Below the pieces are notes generated by a model. That model ran no database searches. It saw only the letters and a program-made list of their open reading frames with translations, and was not told the origin of the DNA. DNA of 64,000 nucleotides from Blastocystis hominis (Eukaryota; Sar; Bigyra; Opalinata; Blastocystidae). Positions 39,408 through 52,552 of this stretch are shown here, piece after piece (position 1 is the first letter of the stretch; each line of letters opens with the position of its first letter). The stretch spans positions 1,013,066 through 1,077,065 of the forward strand of contig NW_013171827.1 of the NCBI RefSeq assembly GCF_000151665.1, written 5' to 3'. The translations under genes were made by a program, and so were the position numbers.

Positions 39408-41002
39408 ATGGCCGTGTTTGATGTTGAATTTCTTACGATTATCCTTTCGGCGTTTGTCATATCGCGAATTGACCCCGTTGTAAATCTGCTTCATCGCGTA
39501 AAGGCACGTGCCCCGTATTACCGCCTAGATTCTTCGTGGACTGACGATCTATCTACCGCCCAGCGACGCTGCGTGCGAAGGTGTCCTAAAGCCCATTCCG
39601 AAGAATTGCAAAGACAAGGATGGATATGTGCAGAAGGAGGTTAGCGAGGTGCCACACGTTTTCAATCTTATGTCTTTTTAAGGTTTAGAAAGTGGAAGCT
39701 CTTTTGGAGCTAGGAAAACGCGATATAACGAGCTTCTATATAGATAAGTAGGAACCGTCCAAGATCTCAAGGGTAGATTGAATTATCGCGATCACTTTTG
39801 GTGCTTGCTCTTTTTGCTCGGAATCTGTGTTATAACGGTGGGAGTCGTTCTGTTCCGCAGCTTTGTGCTCGGATATCCGTCGTCCCACATTTTCCTATAT
39901 CTTCTCCTTTTCACGTTTATTTTCTGTCTTCTCTGCCTCTACACGCTCATCCAGAACGGAGAGAAGACCCAGGCGAGTCTCGCCCAACTCCTCTTCTATT
40001 ACATCTTCTCCGTCATCTTCTGCCTCTGTCTACTTAGTGTCAGCGATCGGCTTCTCGGAATCGATCTTCTGTCCTCCTGGCGCCACCTCGAAGAAAATTT
40101 TGTGGCACTTTCCCGCCAACTTGGACTTCCGCTCCACATTTCCCTCCAAAAAGATTTCCTCTCCGTTCTCTTCGCGCTTTCGCTCGGCCTGCTTCCCGTC
40201 TCCCTCGTGATGTGTGCCTTCCGTTACGGAATGCTTGTCGAGTTCGGATCGAGATCTCTCCTCTCCGCCGTTGCGACGCACCTTCCCCTGCTGATTATTT
40301 TGCTCAGCATCCCGGCAGTCTCGTTAGATCGCTTCGAAGGCCGCATGATCGGCGGTGTCCTGTAATCCCCTCAGGAATCCGTCACTCGCAGAGTCACGTC
40401 GGAACTGTGGGCGACGACACGCTTTATCGCGGTTTTCGCGTGGATTTCGCTTCGAATTCTTCTCTTCCGAAACGAGCTCCAGGTTTTCTTAAATCTCGGG
40501 AAAAGCCGCGAAATCCGCGACCGGATTTCCGCGGGAATGATCGACGCGATTCACCGGAACCGCGGGAACCCGGGGGCGGACATGGGAAAGATTCGGTTCC
40601 CTAATGCGATGTTCGCGATCGGCCAGCAAATCTTCGAGGTGTGCCTGCAGCTGTCGATCCCCGCGGTTCTGGTGGGTTGTGTGTTCGCGGGAATGGAGTG
40701 TCTGCGCGCGGACGGCGTGGGCGACTGGGTGCGAAACCGGCTTTCTGGCTGGGGATTGCCGCTGTTCGAAGGAGCGAAGTCGACGAGCCGGCTGCTGGAG
40801 ATGAGTCTGGAGATCGTGCACCGGGCATTCCCGAGTGGGCGTGTGCGTGGGAATTGACGAGTAGAGCTGGAGGTGGAGGCGCTGCACGTGGTGGACGGGG
40901 AGTTCGTGGGGAATCTGCTGGGCTTTGTGTTCTTTTATACGATAAGCAGCTACTATTTCATTCAGTGCATGGGCCAGTTGTACTGGCGGAGCCACCGAGC
41001 GT
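39408..41002 (+). CDS. TMEM161: TMEM161-family multipass membrane protein; stop made by polyadenylation
   Basis: Six exons encode about 482 residues. The N-terminus MAVFDVEFLTIILSAFVISRI matches the TMEM161 start (MAVLGVQLVVTLLTA). A soluble segment with PIPKNCKDKDGYVQKEV is followed by at least eight hydrophobic helices, and the C-terminus ends QLYWRSHRA. In animals TMEM161 proteins affect calcium and potassium currents; the molecular activity is unknown. The junction near 40360-40378 is unusual, requiring either an 18-nt intron (the shortest here) or a 57-nt one. No stop is encoded: GCG-T at 40999-41002, GGAG, TGTTTGTT. Confidence 0.75.
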
Positions 41003-41006
41003 GGAG

Positions 41007-41024
41007 TGTTTGTTGCAACAAACA
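41007..41024. terminator. Shared bidirectional 3'-end box (TMEM161 / CaMKK-like)
   Basis: TGTTTGTTGCAACAAACA: + box 41007-41014, - box 41024-41017, two bases apart, forming an 18-bp perfect inverted repeat. Each is four bases past the terminal T of its gene. Confidence 0.85.
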
Positions 41025-41028
41025 AGGC

Positions 41029-42569
<1,541 letters not shown>

Positions 42570-42645
42570 TTTTGAGTGTTTTTATCACGTGAAACAATTT
42601 GTGGGCCCCCACCTCCCCCAATCTTTTAACCATTCGAAAAGATAG

Positions 42646-44716
42646 ATGGACTCACAACCTACCAGTGAATCCCAGACACCCAGTTCTCGCACTGTAGGGA
42701 TGTTTTGAGCCGAATGAAGAATAGAGGTACTCATTGACGGAGCGAGCTGCGTTTGCTGGGTACACCATACCAGAGTGGTCCCATACTCCCGATTGCCCCT
42801 ATGCTCTCGAGGTCGTGAAGGGAGGTGTTTTGTTACAAACAATTCCGATCGATCAACAGCCGTTTTACCTTATCGGTATTCCATTTCTTCGATTTGCTTG
42901 ACTTCCAGGAAGAAATGCGGATGTGTCAGATATCGTTCCGGAGCATCCTTCGCTTTCTCGAATCCACGCCGTGCTTCAAATGGGCAAAGAAGGACGAATC
43001 GAGCTGCTCGATTTCAAAAGTACCCATGGCAGCTTCATCAACGGCAAGCAAATCAAAGCGTTCGTACGCTCTCTCTCTTCTCTCTTTTTAGCCTAGCAAT
43101 ACTATCCGCTCCATGTCGGAGATTACATTCAATTCGGCGGCAGTCTTCGCATGTACACGCTCACAGGCCCCACCGACAAAATGCAGCCCGAAACGAAAGT
43201 GCAGCTGCGTCCGGAAGACCGTCCGACGCCTCGCGAAGAGCCAGCGAAGGCCTCCAAAACGTCGAGCGAATCGCAGGGCAAAGTGAAAGTGGCTCCGATT
43301 CGGATTCGCTTCCTCGGCGAGCGTCCCTCCGACGTGAATCGCCGCATCCAGCAAGAGATTGCGAATGGATTGTGGGATGCAGATGATGCAGATGATGATG
43401 CGATGGCTGTCGGAGTTGGGATGCCTCGTTATCAATAGCTGGAGAACGAGAACGAGACCGACCGCTCGATCCTCGGCGCCGACTTCGACCCAAGCGATCT
43501 CACCGAGCAGGAGCAGCGCCAATTCCAAAAGATCGCCGAGCTCCGCGCCAAGCGAGCGAAGCTTCGATCGAATTCGCAGCGACGCTCCAACAGTGGAAAC
43601 GGTGGAACCAATGGAAGGGAGGCGCTGGCGAAGCTGGAGGAGCAGATCGATTCGATGGAGCAGAGTTTGTACGACAGGTTTGTTGATTGGTTGGTCGATT
43701 TGATCGCGCAGCGTGGAGCGACGGCGATCGCGCGAGGCGCGGCGACGCGGGCAGCGCGAGCGGCTGCTCGACGAGGAGGACAGTTACTACGATCGCACCG
43801 ATCGCAAGCGGTTTCTCGCTTTTTTTTCTTTCTGACGCGCAGAACGCGCAGGACGATGCCCGAATCGCGCGCGGCGCTGCAGGAGAAGCTCGCTTATAAG
43901 GAGAAGAGCTTGAAGTTCTACCGCGCGGAATTAGCGGCAAGCGAAGCACAGCCCGAACAGGCCGAGGGCGACGGGGACGACCCCTTGGAGCAGTTTATGC
44001 GGGAGAACGAGCGGAAGGTGCGCGAGACGAAGCAGCAGATCCTCCGAGAGAAGATTCGGACCGCAGAGAAGGACATTCTGGACATTACCAACCGACTTAG
44101 TGAGATGCTACCTCCGCCGACGTCGAGCGAAGCGGCGATGAATCCACCGACGCCCGTGTTGCGATTGCGAGGCAAGGAAAGCAATGCGCGCGACACATCG
44201 ACATATACTGTGATAAACCCGACGAATGGGTCGGAAAATGCGGGAGATGCGGCGAATACGAAGAATACGAAGGATTCGGGCGAGGAAGGAGCGAAGACAG
44301 CGAATTCTGCAAAGTCGTCGAAAAAGTCAAAGAACCCTTCGGGAGCCTATCTTTCATCGTTTGGAAGTGTATTAGAGTCGCTCAAAGCGGGAAAGAACAC
44401 GAGTTTTGATGATCAGAAGCCATCGTCCTCTTCGACCTCCGCGGCATGGAAACCGTCAATGAACGTAGCTCCCAATCCCGCGAATGCGCGTAAATCAAAG
44501 AAAAATGCCCTCTATGATGGAGGGAGTGGAAATGTGGAGGGAGTGGATGTGGGTGCAGGAGTGGATCAGAAGGTTCGCGACATGAAGGAATATCACGTTC
44601 CGAAGGATCTGAATGTGGCAATTAATAAAGAAGCACTAGACGAAGTTGTGGAGGAACTTGGCTCAAACCAGCCCGCCTTTATGAAACGAATGATTTCCGA
44701 GTTGAAAGATAAGTGA
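42646..44716 (+). CDS. SLC4A1AP: Kanadaptin (SLC4A1AP) with FHA domain
   Basis: Seven exons (introns 31, 33, 33, 30, 34 and 32 nt) encode 625 residues. EWSHTPDCPYALEVVKGGVLLQTI leads into an FHA domain: FYLIGRNADVSDIVPEHPSLSRIHAVLQ, then DFKSTHGSFINGKQI and HVGDYIQFGGS. This matches human kanadaptin closely (YALEVLKGG, STHGTFLN). The C-terminal part is charged coiled coil with DSYYDRTDRKR, as in the family. The nuclear role is linked to splicing factors through phosphothreonine binding; treat that as family inference. The encoded TGA (44714-44716) begins with the T that lies four bases before TGTTTGTG (44719-44726). Cleavage there would therefore make the mature stop UAA. Confidence 0.8.
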
Positions 44717-44804
44717 TGTGTTTGTGATAGACCGAATTCTATAGAGAGCCGTTTTTTTGGCTACTACATTTTCGGAAATATTTTATAATTAGCATTAATT
44801 TTCT

Positions 44805-46134
44805 ATGAAACGCGATAATTTTGTATTAGTATGTGTCTATTCTGCATCTGATCTGAACGATGAGTCTCACTATAGTGTCAAGGTAGAAGTCCTTCATGTA
44901 CTTTACCTTAGGTGTCATTCTGTGGAAACGACAAGTGGACACCTTGGTCTGAATGTACAAGCCGTCCTGAGTGGCATTCAGGTATCTACTTCCTAGCTTC
45001 TTTTCAGAAGCTGAAAGCTACAAATCCCATTACATTTTCACTGTATGATAATAAGGGTTGCTTTGGAAAGTATTTATTTTGTGTTTCTTCAGTTAATTGT
45101 GTAGACGCTTAGTGGCTACGAGTGTCTTTGATCCTAGCCAGCTTTCTTATTATGAGCCTTTTGGTCAATGTGACATTGATATGGAAACAAAGTCGGGCAG
45201 TCTTTTTGGTTACCTCTCGGTAAAAATTCAATACGTTCCTTCCGATGCCTTCTTTTTATGCCCGTCCTGCAAAAAATTGAGTTCGCACAGTCCCTTTATG
45301 CTTTTTGCCAATCTACAAAATGTAATACTAAAGACCCCCGATAGCCAGAACCGAGATCTAAAAATGATCCTGCGCATTGGCAATGAGGTTGCCTCCACGA
45401 GTGGCGATCCTTCCGGTCAGCTATACGAGCATTTCATGATCGACTATTCTCGTATCTCCTCAAAGAAAAACTTGACCATCACCATCTATCAAGCGGACCG
45501 TGACATCGGACGGATCGTGATCCACATGAAGGACTTGCTGGAAGGCAACGTCTACGACGACTCGTTTACCAACGAGCACATCGAGAAAGCCTCGGTCATG
45601 CTCCAGCTCGTCTACGCCTGTTCCGACTGCATCGTCGAGAAGGAGACCGAGGACGGCGAGCTCGACATTCCTGTCCTCGACGTCACCTCCATCCCTCGCT
45701 CCTCGGTCAACCCCGAGCCTTTCCGTCCCTCTTCTTCCTCCTCCTCGCAGCGCATTTTCCCGACGCCCAATCCCGCCACGCAGCCCATGCGCAACCCTGC
45801 TTACGACTCGGCCTCCAGCCTCGCGTCGGCGTCCATCGAGCTGCAGGGAGGGCCCAGTATTCCGGGCATGTCCGGGTTCGCGGCCTCGCCGTCGCCCGTG
45901 GTGTACATGCCGCAGCTGGCGCCGCCTAGAGCGCCGCAGTATGTGCAGCAGTACGGACCGCAGCCGGCGCCGCAGATTGTCGTGGTGCCGAGGGATCCGA
46001 GGATGGAAATGGCGATGATGGAGCCGCCGATGGTGGTGATGGAGCCGCCGATGGTGGTGATGGAGCCGCCGCGGTATCAGGTGGTGGGGTATCAGGAATC
46101 GCCGTATGGAAGCGCGAACGGGTATGTGTATTAA
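44805..46134 (+). CDS. C2-domain protein with Pro-rich tail
   Basis: Three exons (introns 29 and 32 nt) encode 422 residues with an encoded TAA. The first ~130 residues resemble a C2 beta sandwich (LVCVYSASDLNDESHYSVKV ... ATNPITFSLYDNKGC...FGYLSVKIQYV). A second C2-like segment follows (NVILKTPDSQNRDLKMILRIG ... LTITIYQADRDIGRIVIHMKDLLEGNVYDD). The last third is low-complexity Pro/Met/Tyr (PPMVVMEPPMVVMEPPRYQ), much like copine/annexin-type or BON/synaptotagmin-like membrane-recruited proteins. Calcium-ligand aspartates are incomplete, so calcium dependence is doubtful. The 3' box is at 46200-46207. Confidence 0.6.
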
Positions 46135-46199
46135 TAAAGGTGGCGGCGTGTGGATGGCGAGGATTTGTGGACTGTTGCTGGTCTGTGAATTGTGTGGCG

Positions 46200-46207
46200 T
46201 GTTTGTT
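46200..46207 (+). terminator. TGTTTGTT 3'-end box of the C2 gene
   Basis: Four bases (GGCG) after T46195. The stop codon is encoded 61 bp upstream. Confidence 0.65.
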
Positions 46208-46257
46208 GCGAATAAACTGATAGAACAAGAACGACAATGATTAGAGAGTATAAAAAT

Positions 46258-46283
46258 GACAATAATAATAATAATAATAATAG
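46258..46283. repeat. AAT trinucleotide microsatellite between convergent genes
   Basis: Eight to nine AAT/ATA units lie between the C2 3' box and the end of the polytopic membrane gene. Confidence 0.8.
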
Positions 46284-46304
46284 GTGTTACAAATACGCGA
46301 TGAT

Positions 46305-49300
46305 CTACACTTCAACGCGTTCTCTTTCCCCCACATTGCCAGAATTCGAGTACAGATGAATGATCCCCGTGCTCGCATTGCACTTCAAACACACGAAGAA
46401 TGCCGTTCCTCCCTTGTTCGACACCACGTTCGCCTGTGACCCTTTCAAAAGAATCGATCCATCTGCCGCTCACTCTTCTTCTCCTCCTCCCCTACATCGC
46501 GCATACAGGCTGATTCGCCCCGCGAACCGCGCGCTATCGATCTTCAGCGTGATGTCCCCGCTCCCCGTCGCGCCCAGCACCGTTCCATTCGCGATCGACG
46601 GCGCCTCCAGCACGATATTCGACGTCAGCGTGGTCATCTGTTTCGCACGCCTCTCCTTCGCTGCCCACATTAAAAAGCGACCCCGGCAACAGGGTGAGTT
46701 GCTTCACCGAAATAACACCCTGCGTGTTGACCAGCATCGCCGACCCGCACGTTATGTTCCGAAGCACCATCGCTGCCGATTGCGAGTGGAGATACAGCGA
46801 GGTCCGCGCCGATCTACGCGGGAGGCGAAGAAAAAAGCGCGCGAACAACGTGGAGCTCATGAGATTCAGCAACCCGTCGTCGAAGTACATCACCAAATCG
46901 TGGAAACCGAGGTCCAGCTCGACCAAATTCAGCTTTATCTGCGGTGAACGCAAGCTTCGTTCCCTACCATCGAGCAATACAGCACGAACTGCGTCGTCTC
47001 CTTCGCGCTACGGTCCGAAATAAACCCGATCAGTCCCTCGATGGCCTCTACACTCGATCGTTTCCACGGTTTCCACGCGATCGGATGGCCACATTGTGCT
47101 GGAAATCGAGGTTCTGCATCTTCACGTTTCCGGTCTTGTGTTGGATCACCAGCGATCGCACGCACAGCGGCTCGGGGAAGGTCAGAATGATGTCGTAGCT
47201 CCCCTTCAGCGAGGTGAGCGATAAATCCAGCGCGTTCCCACTACGCTCAACCCTTCATTCAGTGGCGGCCTACTAGGGAAGCGTCAGCGTGGTGATCTCG
47301 TTCACGCACGCGGCATTGTAACTCCCCGACAGCGATTGTTTGTCGTAGATCGCCAGAGCGTCCGCGTTGCTCCACACCGTCGCCGTCCACTGCGCGTTCT
47401 GCTTTTGGAACGAAACGCTCGTGAAGGTTTCGTCTTCGAGGACGCGGGAAATGCACGCGAATCGCGTGACGCTCAGCTCCGCCTTTTCGTAGTGAACCCC
47501 GCGGAAATTGATCATTCCCACGGGAAACTCGGAGCTGAAGACGATATCGCGTGGAAAACCGTGGGTAGAGGAATTGAAGGAGTGAGTGGCGTGGAAGGAA
47601 GCGATCATTCCGCAGTACTGACCGTAGACTTGGTCCTGCGCGATGCGGAAGAGCAGAAGGAAGAAGAAGAAGGAGAGAAGCGTGCCGAGAGCCACGTACA
47701 CGATGTCCTAGAGATGGAGTTCGCGAGTTCGAAGGGTACGCGAACGATGATCTGCTTCCGCAGCAGTTTCTCCACTTCGTGGATGCCGCGGAACAAAAAC
47801 GTCACGGGCTCGAAAAACGACCGCATGAACTGGACTTCGGCCTCCGAGACCGACTCCTCGTTCTTGAGAATCGCGTGGAGCACATCGATATCGGTGCGTT
47901 CGAGGATTTCCTTCTCGTTGGACACGATCATTTCGAACGCTTCGATTCATTCCAGCTTCCGCGCAAACCTCCGAACGAAATTCCGTCCACTCCGTTGCAC
48001 CGCTTGATGATCTCCGTGATTTCCGTCGAGCTCACAGGGATCCGCAGCTTCGCGAAGAATTGCTACGGATCGCTGCGCGGGAAGGCGACGTACCTCCAAG
48101 TCTTCCTCGCTGATCGTGCCGGTCCGATCGCAGTTGACGACGCAGAAATAGGAGAAAATGAGGCGTTCCTCGAGGATTTTGTGCATGTCCTTGCAATGGC
48201 GAATCTGGAAGGGAGCGTTCGAGGAGGAAAGCAATACAAGGAAGATGTGGAGCATGATGTTCACGGGCTGGAGGAGCAGAGCGACCCAGTAGTAGTGCTT
48301 TATGGCGTCGCCCCACGCGATGGGATCGTTATACGCGAAAAACGAGACTTTGAAGAGGTCTCGATAGACGACCCAGTTTTGCGCGAAACGATTGATGACG
48401 CCGTCGTACTAGCGATGAAAGGGAGGGTGAAGACGCACGTCGGCGATGAGGATGAGGAAGTAGATCGCATAGAAGGTGATGATGAATCCGGAGATCCACT
48501 GGGAAGTCTCGAGGAGGAAGTGGCTATTGCAGATCTGATGAGAAGGGGAGGGAAGGGGCTACGAAACCGAGGAAGCCACAGAAGGCGCATGTGCCGAGGA
48601 TGAGCGAGAGAGCGAAGATTAGAATCGATCTGGCGTGAAGGAAGCCAAGCCAAGCCAAGCCAAGCCAAGCCAAGCCAAGCCAAGCCAAGCCAAGCCAAGC
48701 CAAGCCAAGCCATCAGAGCAAAACAATGAAAACAAACACCCACACACAACTCTCCACACATTGAAAGGATATTTGAAAAAAAGCGAGTCATAGACAGAGT
48801 ATTTCATGTAGAATTCTAAAAGAAAACGGGAGGAACAAGAAGTACGAGCGTCTGCGAAGGTGAAAATCGACACAGCCACCACAGATATGAGGTCGAGAAA
48901 GAATGAAATGCGCTTGGCTCGTCTAGTGGAAACTCGTGAAAAAGGAACGAACGGCTTGGAAATAATGAAAGAAATTCTGCCTCGAACGTAGAGCTCCACC
49001 GAGGCGAGAATGATAAATAGAATTAGTAAGAAGATTAACATAAAATGACACTAATTTAAATTGGAATCGATTGCAATACAATATTTTTGGATAACGAGGT
49101 GGCATCCATCAGTTGTCTAGACAGTCAACAAAACGACGATCTCCAACGTTAATAATAATTTATATGCGCATATTATAGTAATGACACCACCACAAAATAA
49201 AAAAATGAGTAGCTGACCGAGAACATAAGTAAGCCTGAAAAAGAACAATTGCATCTAGATATCAAATTGTAATCTAGGAAATACGGCAGAATGTCTCTGC

Positions 49301-49605
49301 GTAGCAAATATCAGAATAAAAATCCTCCAGACTATCGGAATTACTTCAAATGTCAGGATCAAACTATCTGCATATGGAATAACTGACCTTTCCAATGAGT
49401 GAATTTCAAAATAGGTACCTATGTAGTATTCCGTAAATTAACAACAAGGAATAGCCCAAAAGTACTATCATGAAGATAAGACTAACGGCCATTGCGTAAC
49501 AGGACTGTTTGAAGTGAGTTCTCTACATCATTACCAATCCGCAGAAAAACGGACATGACTCTGCGTAAAGAAGTTTCCTGTAGGTGTAATAATATTATTA
49601 TCCAT
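46305..49605 (-). CDS. Large polytopic membrane protein with EF-hand-like segment and beta-rich C-terminus, unrecognised
   Basis: Sixteen exons encode about 904 residues with an encoded TAG. The N-terminal half has at least eight hydrophobic helices (SCYAMAVSLIFMIVLLGYSL, IVWRIFILIF, LTYVLGQLLIFLFCGG, FMLIFLLILFIILASV and others). A DRTGTISEEDLEQFF segment resembles an EF-hand, followed by another helix (DIVYVALGTLLSFFFFLLLF). The C-terminal ~400 residues are rich in short beta-like repeats (GSAMLVNTQGVISVKQLTLLPGSLFN, GTVLGATGSGDITLKID) as in extracellular beta-solenoids. I recognise no family. One intron (48745-48630) is 116 nt because of a pentanucleotide repeat. A methionine at 49109 inside a 72-nt intron is an alternative start. 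Confidence 0.6.
48644..48712. repeat. (GCCAA)13 pentanucleotide microsatellite inside an intron
   Basis: Thirteen full copies of GCCAA plus GCCA, uninterrupted. The repeat lies wholly within the intron 48745-48630 of the polytopic membrane gene. Read through, it would encode a spurious LAWLG repeat. Confidence 0.85.
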
Positions 49606-49637
49606 GCATCTACTGAGTGTTCTACAAACAAACAACC

Positions 49638-51111
49638 TTAAGAACGTTCAAAAACAGGCTGATATCCTTTATCCATCCAAAAATTAGCAATTCTGTCGTA
49701 ATGAAAATCATATAAAGCAGTATTCTTCTTTGATGTAGAGTGTACATCCTCACCCTCATCCTTATCAAAGAACTTGAAACTTGGATAAACACAAGCAGGT
49801 ATCTTCTTATCAACGAAAATCGCATTCGAAGCAAACAAAATATCGCCAAACACCGGAGAAAATGGTTTCACTCCATACACACTCTTTCTCCATTCCGAAT
49901 CCTCATAAAAGGGGATGAACGAATAATCCACAAGCGTCTTGGAATCAATCGAGCTGCTTGTCACGATTCTCCAATTCGCATGTCCCTCCGTGCGAGATCG
50001 ATAGACTCCACCCCTCTCCGAAGTGACACACTGATTCTCCCGCATATAGCGGAGCCCGGACTCCAGCGCCGTGTGAGTCAAAACCTGATCATCATCGACC
50101 AACACCGTATTATGAATATCGGAAGGGACCAACACATAATGCCGCATATAACAAAAAGAGTTCCAATTCGACAGCCACACATGGTGGAACTCGATATTGT
50201 GTGTTTTGCAAACAGCGGGAATTCGATTCATTTGGAAGCTCTGATGAGCTTCGTTCTGGATGAACACCATCATCACAGGCGGTAAACTCTGTGAACAGAT
50301 GCTCGTGAGCACGTTCTCCCAGTAGTCTCGCTTAAACACGGTGAAAATAACCGCGGTGCGGTTGTTGGTGGGCTCGTTCGGTAATCGAACGGAGCAGAAA
50401 GGGTCATGGAGGGAAAGGAAGATCATTTGGTATTTCGCGAGTTCAGCAAGCGGATTTACGGAACGATACTCGATTTTAAAGCAAGGACTGGAGATGATGG
50501 AGCGAATGGTGGAAGAGAGATAGATTCCAAGGTAATAGGAACCCGTTTCTGATTGAAGGAGTTTTTCCTGAAACAAAACGGTACGCCTGGAGTGCGTGAT
50601 GGTGTATTGGGCTCGGGCAACGTACAAACTTCTGGCCTCGTCGTTATCGGCAACGATCGCATTCCAATTCATAATTGCCACGCGGTCGTTCTGGCTATAG
50701 GCGATTACAGAGAATACTAACGAGGTGCTTATTTTGGAATCGCAATGAATCACCTTATAAGTCTCGTTCGTATTCAACTCTTGCATATCGTTGAGGCTAC
50801 CAAACGAACCATCAGAACTAATCACGATAACGGAGGCATTGGTTCCACTGGCAACAATCGAATTTGCAAAGTGACGAATTTCTTCATTAATATGAAGAGT
50901 TTGGACAACAACAAGGATAAGTCCAGTGGAAGACGTGTTTTCCTTAACCGGTTGATTCGGCTCTCTGTATATTACAGTATTCTTCGTCAAATAGACTAAA
51001 AAGTCACCCACCCAAGCGAACACTACATTGAAAGGTTTTGTGTATAGAACAGTAGATAATGCAATATGCAGCAGCAAAAAATGGAAAAATGAAATAGGCG
51101 ATTTTGCTCAT
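49638..51111 (-). CDS. Type II membrane glycosyltransferase-like protein
   Basis: Two exons (one 28-nt intron) encode 481 residues. An N-terminal signal anchor (IAYFIFPFFAAAYCIIYLF) is followed by a lumenal domain with TAVIFTVFKRDYWENVLTSICSQSLPPVMMVFIQN, the usual GT-A opening, and VLVDDDQVLTHTALESG, a DxD metal-binding motif. It ends FWMDKGYQPVFERS. The family is close to GT2/DUF-type Golgi transferases; donor and acceptor are unknown. The stop lies at the cleavage point: with the usual four-base spacer before TGTTTGTT (minus strand 49634-49627), cleavage falls after the TA of TAA. The start was placed at 51111 because a 28-nt intron links it in frame. Confidence 0.65.
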
Positions 51112-51125
51112 AACAATAATAATAG

Positions 51126-51460
51126 ATGAGTAATCAACAAAAAAAGCGATTTGCTGGGAGAATGTATCGCTTAACTCGATATTGGGCCTGCAGCCGATTT
51201 CTAGACCACACTGCGAGACTCAGAACGTTTGCAACAGCCACTTCTCTCGTAAATCCCCATTCTGAGCTGTAATCAAGGAGAACACTGTTTTCCATAGAGT
51301 TTCCTCTGACCTAGTCGCCAAATATATGAAAGAAAGGGAGGCAAAACTCGGAATGTTTGAAGAGGAAGAAAGCACGATGGCATTTCGTGCGGAGTTAGCA
51401 GCAATGTATTCTACAAGATTGATAATAACCATAATCATTGTAGACAGTCAAATCGGATGA
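51126..51460 (+). CDS. Small protein, possibly mitochondrial, unrecognised
   Basis: Two exons (29-nt intron) encode 101 residues: MSNQQKKRFAGRMYRLTRYWACSRFLDHTARLRTFATATS resembles a basic targeting peptide, followed by a charged helix (MKEREAKLGMFEEEESTMAFRAELAAMYSTR). The TGA at 51458-51460 overlaps the ATG of the next gene. Its start is only 14 bp from the divergent glycosyltransferase start. The model could instead be the 5' part of the next gene if a splice was missed; the minus strand is also open here. Confidence 0.4.
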
Positions 51461-52500
51461 AATCATTGTCACCTAGCATTTCGTGGGGCGAACAGTCTCT
51501 TTATAGCCTTGTCAAAGACACGTTTCTGTGGGTCGACGTAGTACTGCCTTTGATCAGTGACTAGATAGAAACAAGGTCAATCTCAAACACTTGTGGAGAG
51601 TTGTTGCCTAGCATTTTTCGCAACCTTGTTTGCAGATCGTCACGGAACCATCTTAAGTTTGGATCCGCAGTCCACGGTGTCATCGATGGTTCTTTCATTG
51701 TATTCCGGATTCAATCGATATATACCGTTCCAAACCTCTCAAACCGTACAGCAAAACGCAGATCTCAACGCAATTCGTCACCACATGCTTCCTTCTTCCC
51801 CTCAGTCGCTTTCTTCTCTCCAAACCGTCGTTCGTTTTTCCTTTTCCATTTTCACTCCCCAGCTTTACTCCATCACTTTCTCCAAACCTCTCCCTCCATA
51901 CCCCGCAGAAGATCCGATCTATGCCTTCCAAATCGAGCGCGACTACGATCTTCCGTCGATTTACGCGTCGATCGACAAGGCCGAAGCGCTTCTCCGCAAG
52001 AGTGTTCTCTCTCCTGCGCTGAAAAAGAGCATTCCAACAGAGAAATCGCTGTATCTGCTGTCGATGTGCGGTTTTGGATTGAGAGTAGTTGTCCCTCGGT
52101 GCTGCTTCCCTACTTGTATCATCGCTACGTGGACCGAAAATCGTTCGATCGGTTTTATTGCAGTCTGTTGAAGCTGGAGTCGCAAGGGACGGAGGATTTG
52201 CTGGCTTCGAAGATGCTCATTCGCGCGTTTTTGGAAGAAGAAGCAGCAAACGACGGCGGCATCAGCGTCATCGAAGAGGGATTGGACGAGGAGGAATATG
52301 AAGCGATCAAGGAAACGGACGATTCGGACGAACCTTGCGAAGAAATCGAAGTAATCGAGAACGAAGACTCGCTTCCCCGCTTTGTTTCCTGCCCCTCGAT
52401 CTCCATCACGGAGCCTTCCGGCGAGCTCACCGAAGACATGCTCGATTTTACAAACCAGCTCCCAGGCTACCAAACCTACGAAACCCCACAGCTCTCCTAA
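51457..52500 (+). CDS. Unrecognised 329-residue protein with acidic tail
   Basis: Three exons (introns 31 and 23 nt) with an encoded TAA. The N-terminus MKSLSPSISWGEQSLYSLVKDTFLWVD is followed by helical sequence with Leu/Ser-rich segments, then SICPSVLLPYLYHRYVDRKSFDRFYCSLLKL and an acidic tail (EEGLDEEEYEAIKETDDSDEPCEEIEVIENED). No transmembrane helix or known catalytic motif is seen. The tail suggests a nuclear or cytosolic protein, which is inference only. It converges on the ketoacyl-CoA reductase gene with only 52 bp between stop codons. Confidence 0.55.
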
Positions 52501-52552
52501 CCATTCCATTCTCTTTGTTCGCACAAACAATCGCACCCTCTAAAAGAATCAC

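Noticed and set aside
39214-39483. Small ORF upstream of TMEM161
   Set aside because: It overlaps the TMEM161 start in another frame, has no similarity, and lies in AT-rich leader sequence.
48644-48712. LAWLGLAWLG repeat as a protein transmembrane repeat
   Set aside because: It is the translation of a pentanucleotide microsatellite that sits in an intron; skipping it restores a continuous transmembrane segment and a length divisible by 3.
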